From NCBI RefSeq assembly GCF_023159225.1, contig NC_063181.1:23152073-23216072 (forward strand): a DNA stretch of 64,000 nt, in the 5' to 3' direction. Below are positions 49,127 through 61,213 of the stretch, piece by piece. The notes beneath the pieces were generated by a model. It was given only the letters and a program-made list of their open reading frames with translations. It was not told where the DNA came from and did no database searches. Position 1 is the stretch's first letter; each line of letters begins with the position of its first letter. A program made the translations under genes and the position numbers. Source of the stretch: Perognathus longimembris pacificus. Lineage: Eukaryota > Chordata > Mammalia > Rodentia > Heteromyidae.

Positions 49127-52100
49127 GTAAGTATATGAAAATTTCACTCTGATTGTAAAACGTCTAATATATAATGATATAGTATTACTATTATCAATGA
49201 ATACTGGTAATATAATTCTAAGGGCTGAAAGTGGACCATGTTCTTTTGGGTTGTTGTTATTGTTGTTGTTGTTTGGCTATTTTTAAAGTCAAGACCTCAT
49301 GCTTGCTAGGTAATACTACTACTACCACTTGAAACACATCTTCAACCCCTGAACTATGTTCTTGAGAACCTACAACTTCGATATGTTTTGGATCACTCTA
49401 AACCAAAATATGACATGACATATAAAAAATGATGTGGAAGCAACCCAGACATGTTTTATTACATTTATGATGAATTTTTCCTGTTTAGGGGTTAACATTT
49501 TGCTTCAGACAGCTAGTATATTAGCAGCAAGTTATTCAAAACAATAACCAAAAAAATAGTAGAGCTTTGGTTTAAGCATAAACGCTTTGGGCTTAATTGT
49601 CCTCCACTTAAAAAAGCAAGGTGTTGTTGAAGAAAAATCTTGAAAGCATTTACTGTGAACTTTCCCAGTGGCAGTAATACCACAGATGCTATTCTTATCA
49701 AGGGGAGCACTTAAATTTTTCATAATCAATTGTCAGAGAAGCTAAACCACACTTAAAAGACCCATACAACTAAGTGCAAACCAGGACCACTGGCTGCCAA
49801 CTGAAAGCATATGCAAAAGTAGGAGGCTTATATAGCCAGGGTCTTTCGCTAACTAAGAACAATAGTAGCCCAGACAGTACACTACCTAAACAGTCACACT
49901 TGTGAGGTCAGTAAGAGTGAAGTGGAAATTAGCCGTTGTATTGTTTATGGAGTGTGTACTTCACAGGGAGCATGTGTGTAAAATCATTCTCTGTTGCTTA
50001 TTCACTTGACTAACATTGCACTAGCCAGAAGGGAAATTAGCTGTATCGAGATGGCATGTTGACAAATGCAAAATGGTCCATAGAATGAATATTGAGTTCC
50101 TTAGTGTGTTTTATTTTCCACAATGATATGCTGAAGCAACAATATTTTCTCTAGGAGCACACCTCTAAAATTATACTAATAGTCAGTAGGAAACAATGAT
50201 TCAATATACAAAAATGATTCAATATACAAATATTTCTGTACAACTCCTCTGGATCTTTCACAGAAAGCTTAGCTCTCCGGTAACATGAATTGCTTTGCTT
50301 TCTTTTTTTTTTTTTTTTTTTGACAGATTCCCTTTTAATAAAATCATTGTTACCCAGCAGCATGATTTTGTCAGAGAACAAACCTTTTCAATTGAATTGC
50401 ATTAAAATTCTGTTCTTCACATTCCTTTTGCTCATTTTAGTATCGCAATAGGAAAGGAATAAATTGGAAGTTAATGGAAAGCACTTCCTTTGCCTTTGCC
50501 TTGCTTTCAAAGTGATAGTAGGCTCTGTTGCCAAAGAGAGGGAAATGAACACAGAAAATGTGCTCGCCTCAGATGAGCCTGGGTGGGGAGCTGCTCTGAT
50601 TATAAGATCCTCAGGAGATGATGGTGGCATGGATAGCATAGCAGGCAGGAAAAATAGAGGAGTAAGTTGTTAGTATAGTCTAGGACATGAGCTCTGCTCT
50701 GTGGGCCATTTTTAAACATGTCCTTATTTGTTCCAGAAATTGACACTGCACAGAAGTTCAGTGTGTGGGTTACTTACACATGCATGAACTTCCTACAGCA
50801 GGCAGAGTAGTTTACTTAGTAATCAAGCTGAGAAAATGAAGAGCAAGAAGTACACTCCATCAGTGGAGTTGATGTGGATAGTTTAAGCAAATTTGAATTT
50901 TTTACCTTTAAAAAAAAAGATAATTAACTAAGAAGATATGTGTCTCTATTTTAAAAGTACCCTCTGAGCCTTTCAAGCAGAGTCAAGACAGCTAGAAATA
51001 TAACTGTTAATATATAGCTATATTTCTACCTATCTCAATTAGTTGAAACACTTCACAATCATATTTTCACTATACAAACTCATTATACCATATTTAAAAC
51101 CATAGAGCTAGAAAAACCTCAGAAAAAAGTAACTATTTCAAAGAGCATGATTGAAATATTGTAACAAAACCCTCAGCAGCCATATGTATACATGTATGTA
51201 CAAATGTAAGTATTTTAAGAATATAGGAGTTTAACAAACCAGTGGTTTAAAAATAACTTTTGTAATGAAAGTAACAGAAATACTGTTTCTGACAAAGCTG
51301 TGTTTTGAGAAGTTTCCCCTAGATTGTATGTGAAAACAGAGCATTTAACCTAAGGAATTCTGAATTGTCAGGATGACAAATGATCCTTTCTCGTTGTTGT
51401 CTTACACATTCTTACAATTTGGCTTTGGAAGTGTAAGGGCCACTTCTTCTAAGGGTCAGCAACTTTAAAGCATATTCAAAAGAGGGAGCAGGAAAAGCCA
51501 AGGGTCTGCCTGGTGGGGCAGGCCCTCTGCTTCGTTCTCTTAGAGCAACACATTTTGTCTGTGCATGTTTGAGACTGACAGATGGCCAGTCTCAGTCCCT
51601 GACTCTACTCATCACAGCTTTGACCACGGAGTGTGGGCTCTGTGTCCCCACCTGTGCAGGTGGCTGATAGGAACACCTCATGTGGGCAGTGGGACCTCAG
51701 AGTCCCTGTCAGACATGCTTTGTCTTTGTATTACTGGTGAGCTAGCAGCGTCCCAGTGTATTCCTTCCTTTCTGTAATAGCTCCTTTCCTATGTTTTTTT
51801 AGTACTCCATTCTAATTTAGACTTATCATAAGGGCCCTTGGTAAGTTCACAAGGAAGGTATTTGACAAGTTAGACAATGGCTTGAGTTTTAACAAAACCC
51901 CAAGGAGAATGTAAGGAAAAAAAATCTCCATTCCCAATTGAAAAACACCTATTTTCTATGACTTTCACCACGCCAGTCCCATGAGCTACAACACAGTCTA
52001 TAATCATCTTCCTGCATAAAAAGCTTGCACAAAGAAATTAAACTTTTCAGTCCAAATTCCCATTTGGATATGGCCAGCTTTGTAGCTAGCCTAGTACCCC

Positions 52101-52661
52101 CAGAAAGCTTTGAGATTAAACCTTTCATAGATAAGAAATAGATGACTTAGAATCAGTCAATTGGCCTGCTGATACAATCGCTGTTGCCATAGTTCCTACC
52201 AGAGGAAATTTAAAAGAGAATGAGTCGAAGCTAATATACCTGGTTCTCATTTTTGCTTGGTTGCATTGTTGTTGTTGTTGTCATTGCCAGGTGCAGTGTC
52301 TCATGCTTGCAATGCAACCATTGTTTTTAAGCTAGTACAAACTTCACAGTATTGGTGTGCATACAAAATGAAATATGGAAGCATTTTGTAAATGTATTCG
52401 TTTTCGTGGCTCCCACAGTTCCTGAAATGTCACAGTGCATACAGATCTTTCTCAAAAGCTTTCTTCTTTTAATGAAAGATTGTAGGAATAAAGCAAATGT
52501 ATAGACAGGTGAATATTTATTTATAGAGAACAAGTTGATAAAACCTATAGGTTTTATTGGCTATTGCCAATGCTCCATTGAAAGAATACTGTATAAAAGA
52601 TCTCTTGATTTCTGAGATAATTCTTCACAAATAACTTAAGCTTAAAAAATTAACACTTTCC

Positions 52662-52810
52662 TTTTTTGCCAGTCCTGGGGCTTGAACTCAGAGCCTGGCG
52701 CTGTCCCTGAGCTTTTGTGCTCAAGGCTAGCATTCTACCACTTGAGCTACAGTGCCACTTCTGGCTTTTTCTGTTTATATGGTGCTGAGGAATCAAACCC
52801 AGGGCTTCAG
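52662..52810 (-). mobile_element. IDL-Geo SINE, 5' truncated
   Basis: TTTTTTGCCAGTCCTGGGGC to GCTGAGGAATCAAACCCAGG: the right unit is complete and only the 3' part of the ID-like unit remains. Confidence 0.82.
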
Positions 52811-52845
52811 AGATTATGCTGATATTCAAATCATTTTAAAAGACT

Positions 52846-53068
52846 TATCCAGGCACCAGTGGCTCAAGCCTATAAATCCTAGCTTCCCAAGAGGCTGACA
52901 TATGAAGATCATAGTTCAAAGCCTGGGCAGGAAAATGTATGAGATTCTTATCTCCAAACCACCAAAAGGCTGGAAATGGGCTGTGGCTCAAATGATAGAG
53001 TGCTAGCCTTGAGCACAAAAGCTCAGGGACAGTGCCAGGCCCTGAGTTCAAGCCCCAAAAGTGGCATG

Positions 53069-53107
<39 letters not shown>
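52846..53107 (+). mobile_element. 7SL-type/Geo dimeric SINE with (CA)n tail
   Basis: CAGGCACCAGTGGCTCAAGC, CCCAAGAGGCTGACATATGA and CTTATCTCCAAACCACC, then a right unit ending GAGTTCAAGCCCCAAAAGTG. A (CA)n run at 53072-53107 follows directly. Confidence 0.85.
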
Positions 53108-53109
<2 letters not shown>

Positions 53110-53165
53110 CAATGTTAATAGCAGTTTGTTTGTAAGGAATAAAAACAGAATACATTTCCTATGCA

Positions 53166-53230
53166 AGTGGGTATGGTGTTACACACCTGTAATTCAGGAG
53201 GAGGATGAGTCTGAGGCTAGTTACTCATCA
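53166..53230 (+). mobile_element. B1-like fragment
   Basis: GTATGGTGTTACACACCTGT and AATTCAGGAGGAGGATGAG match a B1-type head. It is short and worn. Confidence 0.45.
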
Positions 53231-54798
53231 CCCATGAAAATAGTAAGGTGACTCCTCAGGGCACATTAATAGTTTATTGAGCCTTCATTTCAGAAACTAG
53301 ACTTGGCAGCAATGTCCATGTACATAATTATAAGTATGTAATTGTTACCCTACTGTAATTTATTAGAAAAGTGGCTGATATTTTTAGACAAGCTACTGGA
53401 CAGCATAATAGGAAAAATGCAGTATTGGATGATTTGTAATTCAGCTATCATACCAGTTGTGCTAAACTAATATGCTCTATGAGTTGAATAATTACTTATT
53501 ATGAGTCGTCTCTGACCTCCTCTTCTGCTATCTTGCTGGACAGAAGTAAAGATCTACTGAGCTAATGGGTGCCCTTGCATTAGGATTCTGTGATAAGCCT
53601 GATTACATATCTCAGTGCTGGGGTCTGTTCCACGGTGCTTTTCATACTTCTTAAAAACAATTGCCACACATTATAATTCCTAAGCTAAAGTAAATCCAGA
53701 GAGACTGAAAAGATCTCACGTGCTTAAAATTTATTATTTAAAAAGTTCATACCCAAAGTGAAACCACAGCTCTTACACTTGAATGCACACCAAAAAGCAA
53801 ATCCAGTGTATTGAATCAGGCAATCGAATAAATTATTTACTAGTAAATGGCATTTCACAGTTCTCTGCTCGCTTGCCCATGTAAAATACAAAGTGTTTAG
53901 TATATCCAGAGGCTCTGCTGTCTGGTTTAAGAAGACAGCTGAACAAAAGCTATGAATTCTGGCTGATATGTACATGTACACTCGCAAGTGTGTGGCAGTT
54001 TTTCTGTCTTGGGACTTTGACTATTTGGAGCTGTATATTTGTAAGGCTGACTCTGATGTTGCATACGCTGTATTCAGATTCACAAAGCAAATTAATGAGT
54101 TTCAGCTTTCCTCCATTTATGCAGGTATGTATGGGTCTCTAGTTTCTCATTTGGGTGCTTTATTGTCCCTTGTTCAAGCTTTACAATTTTAGAATGAGCT
54201 TCTGAACCATTTCTTTATAATGAACTTAACTCTGTGCCCATGGCAGACCCGTGGCTCCTACCCGCATCTGCTCTGATATCCTAGGTTAGTATGGGACTGG
54301 GGAACTCTGCAGGAGGGGGAGGCAGTATAAATAGTAGCTGCCCCAAGGCACTGTCAAATTCAAAAGCACAGAGAAGGTAGGAAAACTCAGTTCTAATTGC
54401 TCCAAATTAGAAAAGATGTGCTCTGGCTTATGGATGGCAAATCATGCTTGAAGAGCACGGCAGCTGGGTTGGGCGGGGCAGTGTTCTCCTCACACAGGCA
54501 GCACTGTAAGCCTCTGATGTTAGAGGAACTGGGAGGCATCTTCCACGGACAGCAATGGAGGGATAACCTCTCCTTTGAAAGACAGCCGGCATCCAACACT
54601 GAGCACCCAAATAATGAGGCCGTGAAACCATGAGTCACTGCTATTTCTGGAAATATATTTTTAAAGCAACAACACTAAGGCCCAAACTAAGGAAAGGTAA
54701 CCTATTGAAAAAGGGTGCTACACATATAATTTCAAAATAACTTCAATGATAAAAAGGAAACACAAGAATGCTATCCTAGTTTCATTGACTAATTTTTT

Positions 54799-54974
54799 AA
54801 GGAAAGAAGGAGGAAGGGAAGCAAAGAAGAAAGGAAGGGGGAAAGATGGATAGAAGAAGAAAGGGAGAGAGGAAAGAAAGAAGAGAAAAAGAAAGAAAAA
54901 TAGAAAAAGGAAGGAAAGAAGAAAAGGAAGGGAGGGAGGGAAGGAGGGAGGGAGGGAGGGAGGGAAAAGAATAG
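54799..54974 (+). repeat. Purine-only tract (GAAA/GGGA-rich), about 175 bp
   Basis: Almost every base from 54799 to 54974 is A or G, shifting from mixed GAAAG units to pure (GGGA)n at the 3' end near 54929-54965. Only a few T interruptions occur. Confidence 0.92.
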
Positions 54975-55094
54975 ATTTGCATTGAAACAGATTTTGTAGA
55001 CTTTAAGATTTGAAGTTTGGTAAGTGTGTAGTCTGAAAGTGAAACTCTGACACCCTAAGCACTGAGAAATACTGATGTAAAGAAATATCACTTT

Positions 55095-55310
55095 GGGGCT
55101 GGGGATATGGCCTAGTGGCAAGAGTGCTCGCCTCGTATACATGAAGCCCTGGGTTCGATTCCCCAGCACCACATATACAGAAAATGACCAGAAGTGGCGC
55201 TGTGGCTCAGGTGACAGAGTGCTAGCCTTGAGCAAAAGGAAGCCAGGGACAGTGCTCAGCCCTTGAGTCCAAGGCCCAGGACTGGCAAAAAAAAAAAAAA
55301 AAAAAAAAAA
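55095..55310 (+). mobile_element. IDL-Geo dimeric SINE (young)
   Basis: A complete element, GGGGCTGGGGATATGGCC to GGACTGGC, with an uninterrupted A tail of about 25. A perfect 16-bp duplication AAAGAAATATCACTTT lies at 55079-55094 and 55314-55329. The long pure tail and perfect duplication suggest a recent insertion. Confidence 0.93.
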
Positions 55311-55331
55311 AGAAAAGAAATATCACTTTAA

Positions 55332-55540
55332 GCCAGGCATTGGTGGCTCATGTTTATAATCCGAGCAACTCAGGAAGCTGAGATATGAGGATCATAGTTT
55401 GAAGTCAGCCTAGGCAGGAAAGTCTGTGTGACTCTTATCTCCAGATAGCTACCAAAAAAGCTGTAAGTAGAGTGCTGGCCTTGAGCACAAAATCTCAGGA
55501 ACAGTGTCCAGGCCCTGAGTTCAAGCCAAAAAAAAAAAAT
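55332..55540 (+). mobile_element. 7SL-type/Geo dimeric SINE
   Basis: GCCAGGCATTGGTGGCTCAT, CAACTCAGGAAGCTGAGATA and CTTATCTCCAGATAGC, then a right unit lacking its GGCTCAAGTGG part, ending GAGTTCAAGCC and an A tail. It begins 3 bp after the duplication of the preceding SINE. Confidence 0.85.
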
Positions 55541-56977
55541 TATAGCTCTGCTTAAAATTAGTTTTTGTTCCCTTTAAGTGTGTGTGGAAAGTGTAAACAT
55601 GATAGAAATTAAGATTTTTGCATCTCTAGGCCTTTTAATTTAAAAGAAATAGTTTTTAATCAAAGGCAAAACTAGTTTATTTAAAACAAGAAGTTAAATA
55701 AGCTAATTAATAATTTAATTTATGAGTGTCAAGCAAGCATCAGCTTAAGAAAGATCTCACTAAATTTCAAACTGGAATCAGAGCAAACACACACCCAGCC
55801 AGAGTAGGGAAAAAAATTACTTGATTCACAGAAGATGTTTTTAAAGCTAGATCAGCCAGAGTTCCAATAGTAAAAAAGAAGATTACAAAAATGTTGTGCT
55901 GTGCACAGGCAAAATGGTCCTCTAATACATTTAAGTGCATCAAAATGTACCAAATTAGCCTACAGAAGCCAAAATCCTAAACCTTTCAAACCTAAATGAA
56001 AGCCAAAATGAATTTATACAGTGGTTATCTATAATTTAGAGCTAGTGAAAAATGTTATAGCCAGCACTTTGTCTTCACTTACATATCTGATATGTACATA
56101 TTCAAGTAAAGATTAGTTTGCGTATAATTTATTAATTTAACGAAGAAAGGCTTTTTTGTTGTCTGAGATTAGACTCAAACTGGGTACCTGATGCTTTCAC
56201 TTATTGGCTAAGGGCTGGACCACCTGAGCCACGCCTCCAAGCCCAGTGAGTTCCTTTGGAGAGTAATTGATGCTGAATACCTTATTCACCTTAACACAAA
56301 AGATGTTCCTATAATGGACTCTGGTCCAGGCAACAGCGGGCCTACCAAGCAGTTCTTCCAAAGGAGTTCATGATGCCACCTCAAGGAGAAAGGAAAGGTT
56401 TTTAAGTGCTGTGTTGCAAAAAGCAAACTGTTGAGGCAAACTATAAAATTGTTTCAATTTCATAAGGTGGCCCTATTGTCTGTGCTCTTTGGGCGTTAAG
56501 CATTTCCTCTGTGTTCACTAAATTCCCTGGAGTTCCTTTATTCACTTATGTACTCAAGCATTCAATATGAATGTACTACATGGCAGGTGCCAGAAAATGC
56601 AGAGCTAAAAGACATATCCTCCTCTTTTCAGAGTCCACTAGAGATGCAGTTAGTGAAGAATTATAGAAAGAGCACAAGCTAAGATAGTTCCTCAATGTGC
56701 TCTGCAGATATGGAGGATGCCCATCTAAATCAGACCAAGAACTGGGATGTGACAAGAAGCATTACCTAAGGGAGGCAGATAGCTAGATCACGGCTGGGTC
56801 TCAAAAGGTGTTGAATAAAACTTAGTAGAAATGACTCCATGCCATTTCCTCAGCCTTTACAAAGCAGGCGGAGTAAATACTCAAAATGAACATGTCTGTA
56901 TATAACAGACCAGGTCAGAGGTGACGATGATCTTGAGGTTCCCAGAAGACAAATTCACACGTGATCCAAAAATGCTT

Positions 56978-57192
56978 ACTTGCGGAGGGGTGTGGTAATT
57001 CACACCAATCAGACTAGGCAGGAGGCCCACGAGTTCAAGGCCAACCTGGGCTACACAGAGAGATAATCATTAAAAAGTAAGCAAATATCTGGCACCAAGT
57101 TTAAGTCCAGTGACTTACACTTGTAACCTATATGAGAAGGAAAAGTAGAAGGACCTTAGTTGGCATCCAGCCCTGGGCAAAACAATGAGACC
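56978..57192 (+). mobile_element. B1 SINE and a second worn 7SL-like stretch
   Basis: GGGGTGTGGTAATTCACACC, GAGTTCAAGGCCAACCTGGG and CTACACAGAGAGA (56978-57068) are a clear B1. The following 57090-57192 (GTGACTTACACTTGTAACC, CAGCCCTGGGCAAAACAATG) looks like another, worn 7SL-derived unit. Confidence 0.65.
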
Positions 57193-58132
57193 TGTGATAC
57201 TTAGTACCTTGACTATTGATCATCATTTATAATACTAAGTCAAGGTTTTCTTCCTCAAGGGCTGCCTGCTCTTTAAAAACCTTTCCAAGTCACACTTTAA
57301 GTCTCCCCACCCCCTTCTTCCCTTGCATTGTGGACCCTTCCGTGTCGGTATGGTTGCTGAATGTGAGAACCAGAGAGGAGGGCAAGATGAGTTTGTCCTC
57401 TGAGACTTCTAGAACAGGATGATAAACCTAGAAAAATGGAGAGGCATGGGGTGGGGGGTGGGGGTTCAGATTCTAGGGAACAAAGGATTTCCTCTTGCCA
57501 GCAGCTATCTAATAAGTGTATGTTTCATGACCTGGTCCTTAAACAAGTAAGGTATGTCTTTCCTCAGTCAAAATGGTTCTAAAAATGGTTCTAAAAAATG
57601 GTTACATACAGTCCTCTCTTAATGAATCCTCTGACCCCTAAAGCTGTCGTTCTGGAATGCCTGGACTTGGAGGGCTTAGTCTCAAGGTCTGAGAATTTCA
57701 GAGCTGCTCACTTTCACTTGGTCAATTCTCTGATTCACTAAAAAGGATAGAAGGAAAGAGGCAGTTAGGTTACTTTTAAAAATGTATCATTTCTGTCACT
57801 GTGCTTGGTGCTCAAAAGGGCTGGACCTGAAAGGAAGCAGAAAAGTACTGCCCTTGTCTATCTCCTCTGAACTCCTGTTATCTGGGTGTTGGGGGGAAAG
57901 AGAGAATGGCAAGCTGACCGCAGACCTTGGCCTTTTCTGGTTTCATGGAGCAAAACAAGGTCAGAATTTGCCCCATCAGTGAGACCTCTTAATAAATCAC
58001 AGCAGCCACAGAGAATTTCAATTGGTTCTTTCTCCTTTCTCATCAAGACAAAAATTGTGGAAAATAACACTTCCTTTGGCCTTCCTTGTTTTGCACGTGC
58101 CCTGTCATTTTTGGTCATTTATGCTACTAGCA

Positions 58133-58153
58133 GCCAGCTGAGAGTCAGCTGGC
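58133..58153. promoter_or_regulatory. Candidate paired E-box inverted repeat
   Basis: GCCAGCTGA and TCAGCTGGC are perfect reverse complements separated by GAG. Each arm holds a CAGCTG E-box. The site lies in repeat-free intron sequence. Function is unproven. Confidence 0.3.
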
Positions 58154-58437
58154 CCCATGCGCTGATTGCCGTGCTTGTGGTGATCATGGGAGCGTTTTGC
58201 ATTTTCATCCCAGAGCCAGATATTGGAGGATTTCTTTCTTACTGGCAACCTTGCTACTGAATTCAAAGACATTAGACTATTACTAATCACATTATTGCTA
58301 TTAGAATGGCAAATCAGCATACCATCTGAAGTTTAAATCAGGTTGTGCAGTGTCATTTTGCTTGTTTTATGGTTTTTGCTTGGCTTGTTTTAGTTTGGTT
58401 TGGGTTTTGCTTTTGTCTTTGTCTTTTTGTTTTGGTT

Positions 58438-58562
58438 GAATTTTTACATACTCAGGGTCACACTGCGTATGTCATCCAGGCTACCCTAGAATTTAAAATC
58501 TTCCTGCTTCCACTTCCCAAGTGCTGGATTCTAGGCATGAACCCACCACAGCTAGCTTCCTG
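58438..58562 (-). mobile_element. B1 SINE
   Basis: CAGGGTCACACTGCGTATGT, CATCCAGGCTACCCTAGAAT, CTTCCTGCTTCCACTTCCCA and AGTGCTGGATTCTAGGCATG are the reversed B1 order. A T/G-rich stretch (58360-58440) stands in for the A-tail. Confidence 0.8.
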
Positions 58563-59116
58563 TTTGTGCACATGTCCTGCAACAAAAAATGACAAAGAAT
58601 GACTGAGGTTTCATTTTTTTGTTCTGATGGGGCTAGTGGTTCCATTCTGTTTCATCATGGATTATTGAGGTGGTCCTGGAAAGGTGTGAAATAGTGAGGG
58701 AAAAAGTAAGTTTGTCTCCTGTTTAAAGTCCTGCTGTCCATAACACCAATTTTTCTCAGAAAAAAAGCAGAAGACAGTTTTAAAAACATACATGGGCTTA
58801 TAGGAAGCAGTAGACTTTTTCTTATAAATCCTGTTGTCAAGTTTTAAGGGAAGTTTCTGAGAACTCCAAATTGTTTCCACTTGAAGAAATTTGCAATACC
58901 AGTAAGGGTTGGTAAGGGCCTAGGTTGGTCGATTTTTCTCTCAGTTGGAGATGTGTCGAAGCTGTTTAAGCTGAGAGGGGCTGTAATTGTGGTGTTTTGG
59001 AGATTAATTTGACGTCAGTGAGTATAAGGAGAGGCAGGTATAGCAGTTGTCAAAGAAGACAACAGTGGTAGGATTGGGAAGATAAATATCTTGTAAACTG
59101 TATGAAGGAAAACTTA

Positions 59117-59168
59117 AGAGGAAGGAGGAGGAGGAGGAGGGGGAGGGGGTGGGGGAGGGGGAGGAGGT
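59117..59168 (+). repeat. (GGA)n/G-rich tract
   Basis: GGA repeats pass into GGGGGAGGGGGTGGGGGAGG. Several runs of four or more G within 30 bases fit the G-quadruplex pattern. Confidence 0.85.
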
Positions 59169-59944
59169 TGTTTTCCTATCAAGGTAAGAATTTCTTCAAC
59201 TGGGAATGACAGAGGGTAAGACTGGGGCATTTGTCAATAATCCTGCGCTTAGGAATCTTAAAGATTTTTAAGTATTCTACAAATGCTAAAACAGCAAACT
59301 AGGCACAAAAATGCAATCGAAATTAAAGACAAACAGATAACCATCAACTGAGGGCATCCCATCAGTGAAAGGGGAGAAGGTCACTAAGAGCCAGAGGGAG
59401 ATGGTCTTTGCCAGCCGGAGTCCTTTGTGAAGAGAGGTCAATGGAGGCGGAAAAGAATGTGCTGTGTGATGAATTTGGAGCTCTGGGGCAAGACCAGATG
59501 AGGGGGACGAAGAACATGAAGTTGATGTTCTATTCAAATTCCCTAGAGCCAAGAGTATTGTAAATGTAAAAAGCTAATAAAGGAAAGCTACCTCTCTAAT
59601 ACCAAGGCTGGATGAGACTACTTCACTGAGGCTAAGCAACAAGCAGTAAATTGAGCCACAAAGTTGTACATAAGCAGAGATTGTGTCCAGCGGCATAGAG
59701 ACTGGATGGTAAGGTTTCTAGACCTAGGGTCAGAATATTCCAGAAGACTGTCAGCCTCTTTGCCAGTGCATCATTGCCTCCTTCTGTTGAGGTAAAGAAG
59801 AGTTAGCCAGCTATATCTAGAAGTACCTAAAGTACTTGGATACTCAAGGTATCTTTGATGACTTGTTTTCTCCAGTGCCTTCTCCAGAATCTCTTGGTCA
59901 TTTTAATGCATCTTACCCATCTTGTTTTCTTGCCTTTGAGAATG

Positions 59945-60165
59945 GTGCTAATGTATCTCCTGTAATCCTAGTTACCCAGGAGGCTGAGCGCTAAGGATCA
60001 TAGTTCTAAGCCAGCACTGGCAGAAAAGTCCATATGACTCTCCAGTTAACCGGGGGGGGGCGGGGGGAAATGGAGCTATGGCTCAAGTTTTAGAGTGCCA
60101 GCTTTGAGTGAAAAAAAACCAAGAGGACAAGGCCATGATTTCAAGCCCCAATACCAGAAGAAAAA
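59945..60165 (+). mobile_element. 7SL-type/Geo dimeric SINE, truncated head
   Basis: TGTAATCCTAGTTACCCAGG, GGCTGAGCGCTAAGGATCAT and CTCTCCAGTTAACC, then a poly-G stretch, GGAGCTATGGCTCAAG and TTTCAAGCCCCAATACC. Confidence 0.75.
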
Positions 60166-61052
60166 TAAATCTCTTTATGTATTCAGGTTGCTTTAGCAAT
60201 CTGTAGCACTCACTGGGCATCTGTTGTGAGTCCAGTTTTCATTTTTATGGCTTCTCTCCCCAACCCAACTTTTTAGTCTCTTAAATTCCCCATACCCTCA
60301 TATACTGTAAATGCAGGGAAAGGTTGTTTAGACACTACTGGGTGACAGGTCAGAAAGAAACCCTGAGTGCCCTAACACTAACTCTTTCCTGGTCCTCATG
60401 AACACTCTTCAACCATGCTAATGCCTTTACTTAGACTCAGCCATGCTTTGGGAAACATCAATTCAGAAATTCCTAAAAAACTGTTATGCTGAGCTACAAA
60501 GATCCAGTTTATCCCTATGTCCTCCTAACTATATTACCTCTAGAAGTTACCTGTATTTTTTTATTTCCCAAAGAACCAAAGGCTAATAGGTTATAGTTCA
60601 AGTGCTCAGCATCCTGGGCTATATCTCCCTGTGCTCAGCATCCTGTGATATAAAATGCCTGCCCAGCAGGAAATGGAACAAGTGAGACACCAATGAAAGC
60701 ACCAAGCCGAAGGTTGGCAAAATGCTTTCTACAGGAGAAAGGTGACGTTTCTGTTTGAGATTGAATGGGACTAGAAAATATAAACCACCAAAAGGGCAGG
60801 TCAGTAGCAGCAGCAAGAATGAATCAGCAAGCTGCTGGCAGGTAGTATCATATATATAAAGCAAAGCTCTCAACTTTAAATCAGGAACTGTGATTTACAG
60901 AAGGGCTAATGGGCCTAGGGTCAGGTACACAGCAGTTTCAATGATGATGTGTTCATGAAATGCACTGAGAGCCTGATCAAGTGACCTGCCCACACCATAT
61001 TTTTATTTTTCCATCTGTAAAGCAGGGGACAATGCAGCATAGAACAGTCTTG

Positions 61053-61213
61053 TGTTTTTTGTTTGTTTTGTGCTGGGATAGAACCCAGGGCTAGGCACAT
61101 GCTAAGTAAGCACTGTGCCACTATTACTAAACTTCATTTGCAGCTCTTGGGTTGTCACTGTGTACTTCAGGCTGGCCTCGAGCTCATGATCCTCCTGCCT
61201 CAGCCTCACCCCC
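61053..61213 (-). mobile_element. B4-like SINE (ID plus B1)
   Basis: On the + strand a reversed ID-like part (GTGCTGGGATAGAACCCAGG, CATGCTAAGTAAGCACTG) precedes a reversed B1 part (CAGGCTGGCCTCGAGCTCAT, ATCCTCCTGCCTCAGCCTC). This B1-then-ID order defines B4 elements. Confidence 0.7.

Noticed and set aside
54789..55235. 148-codon open frame on the minus strand
   Set aside because: It is the antisense of a SINE plus the purine tract (Ser/Pro/Phe repeats), not a gene.
57886..58260. 124-codon open frame on the + strand in the 14-kb intron
   Set aside because: It has no domain or similarity I recognise, no plausible splice context and ordinary intron composition. At this AT content a frame of this length can occur by chance in 64 kb.
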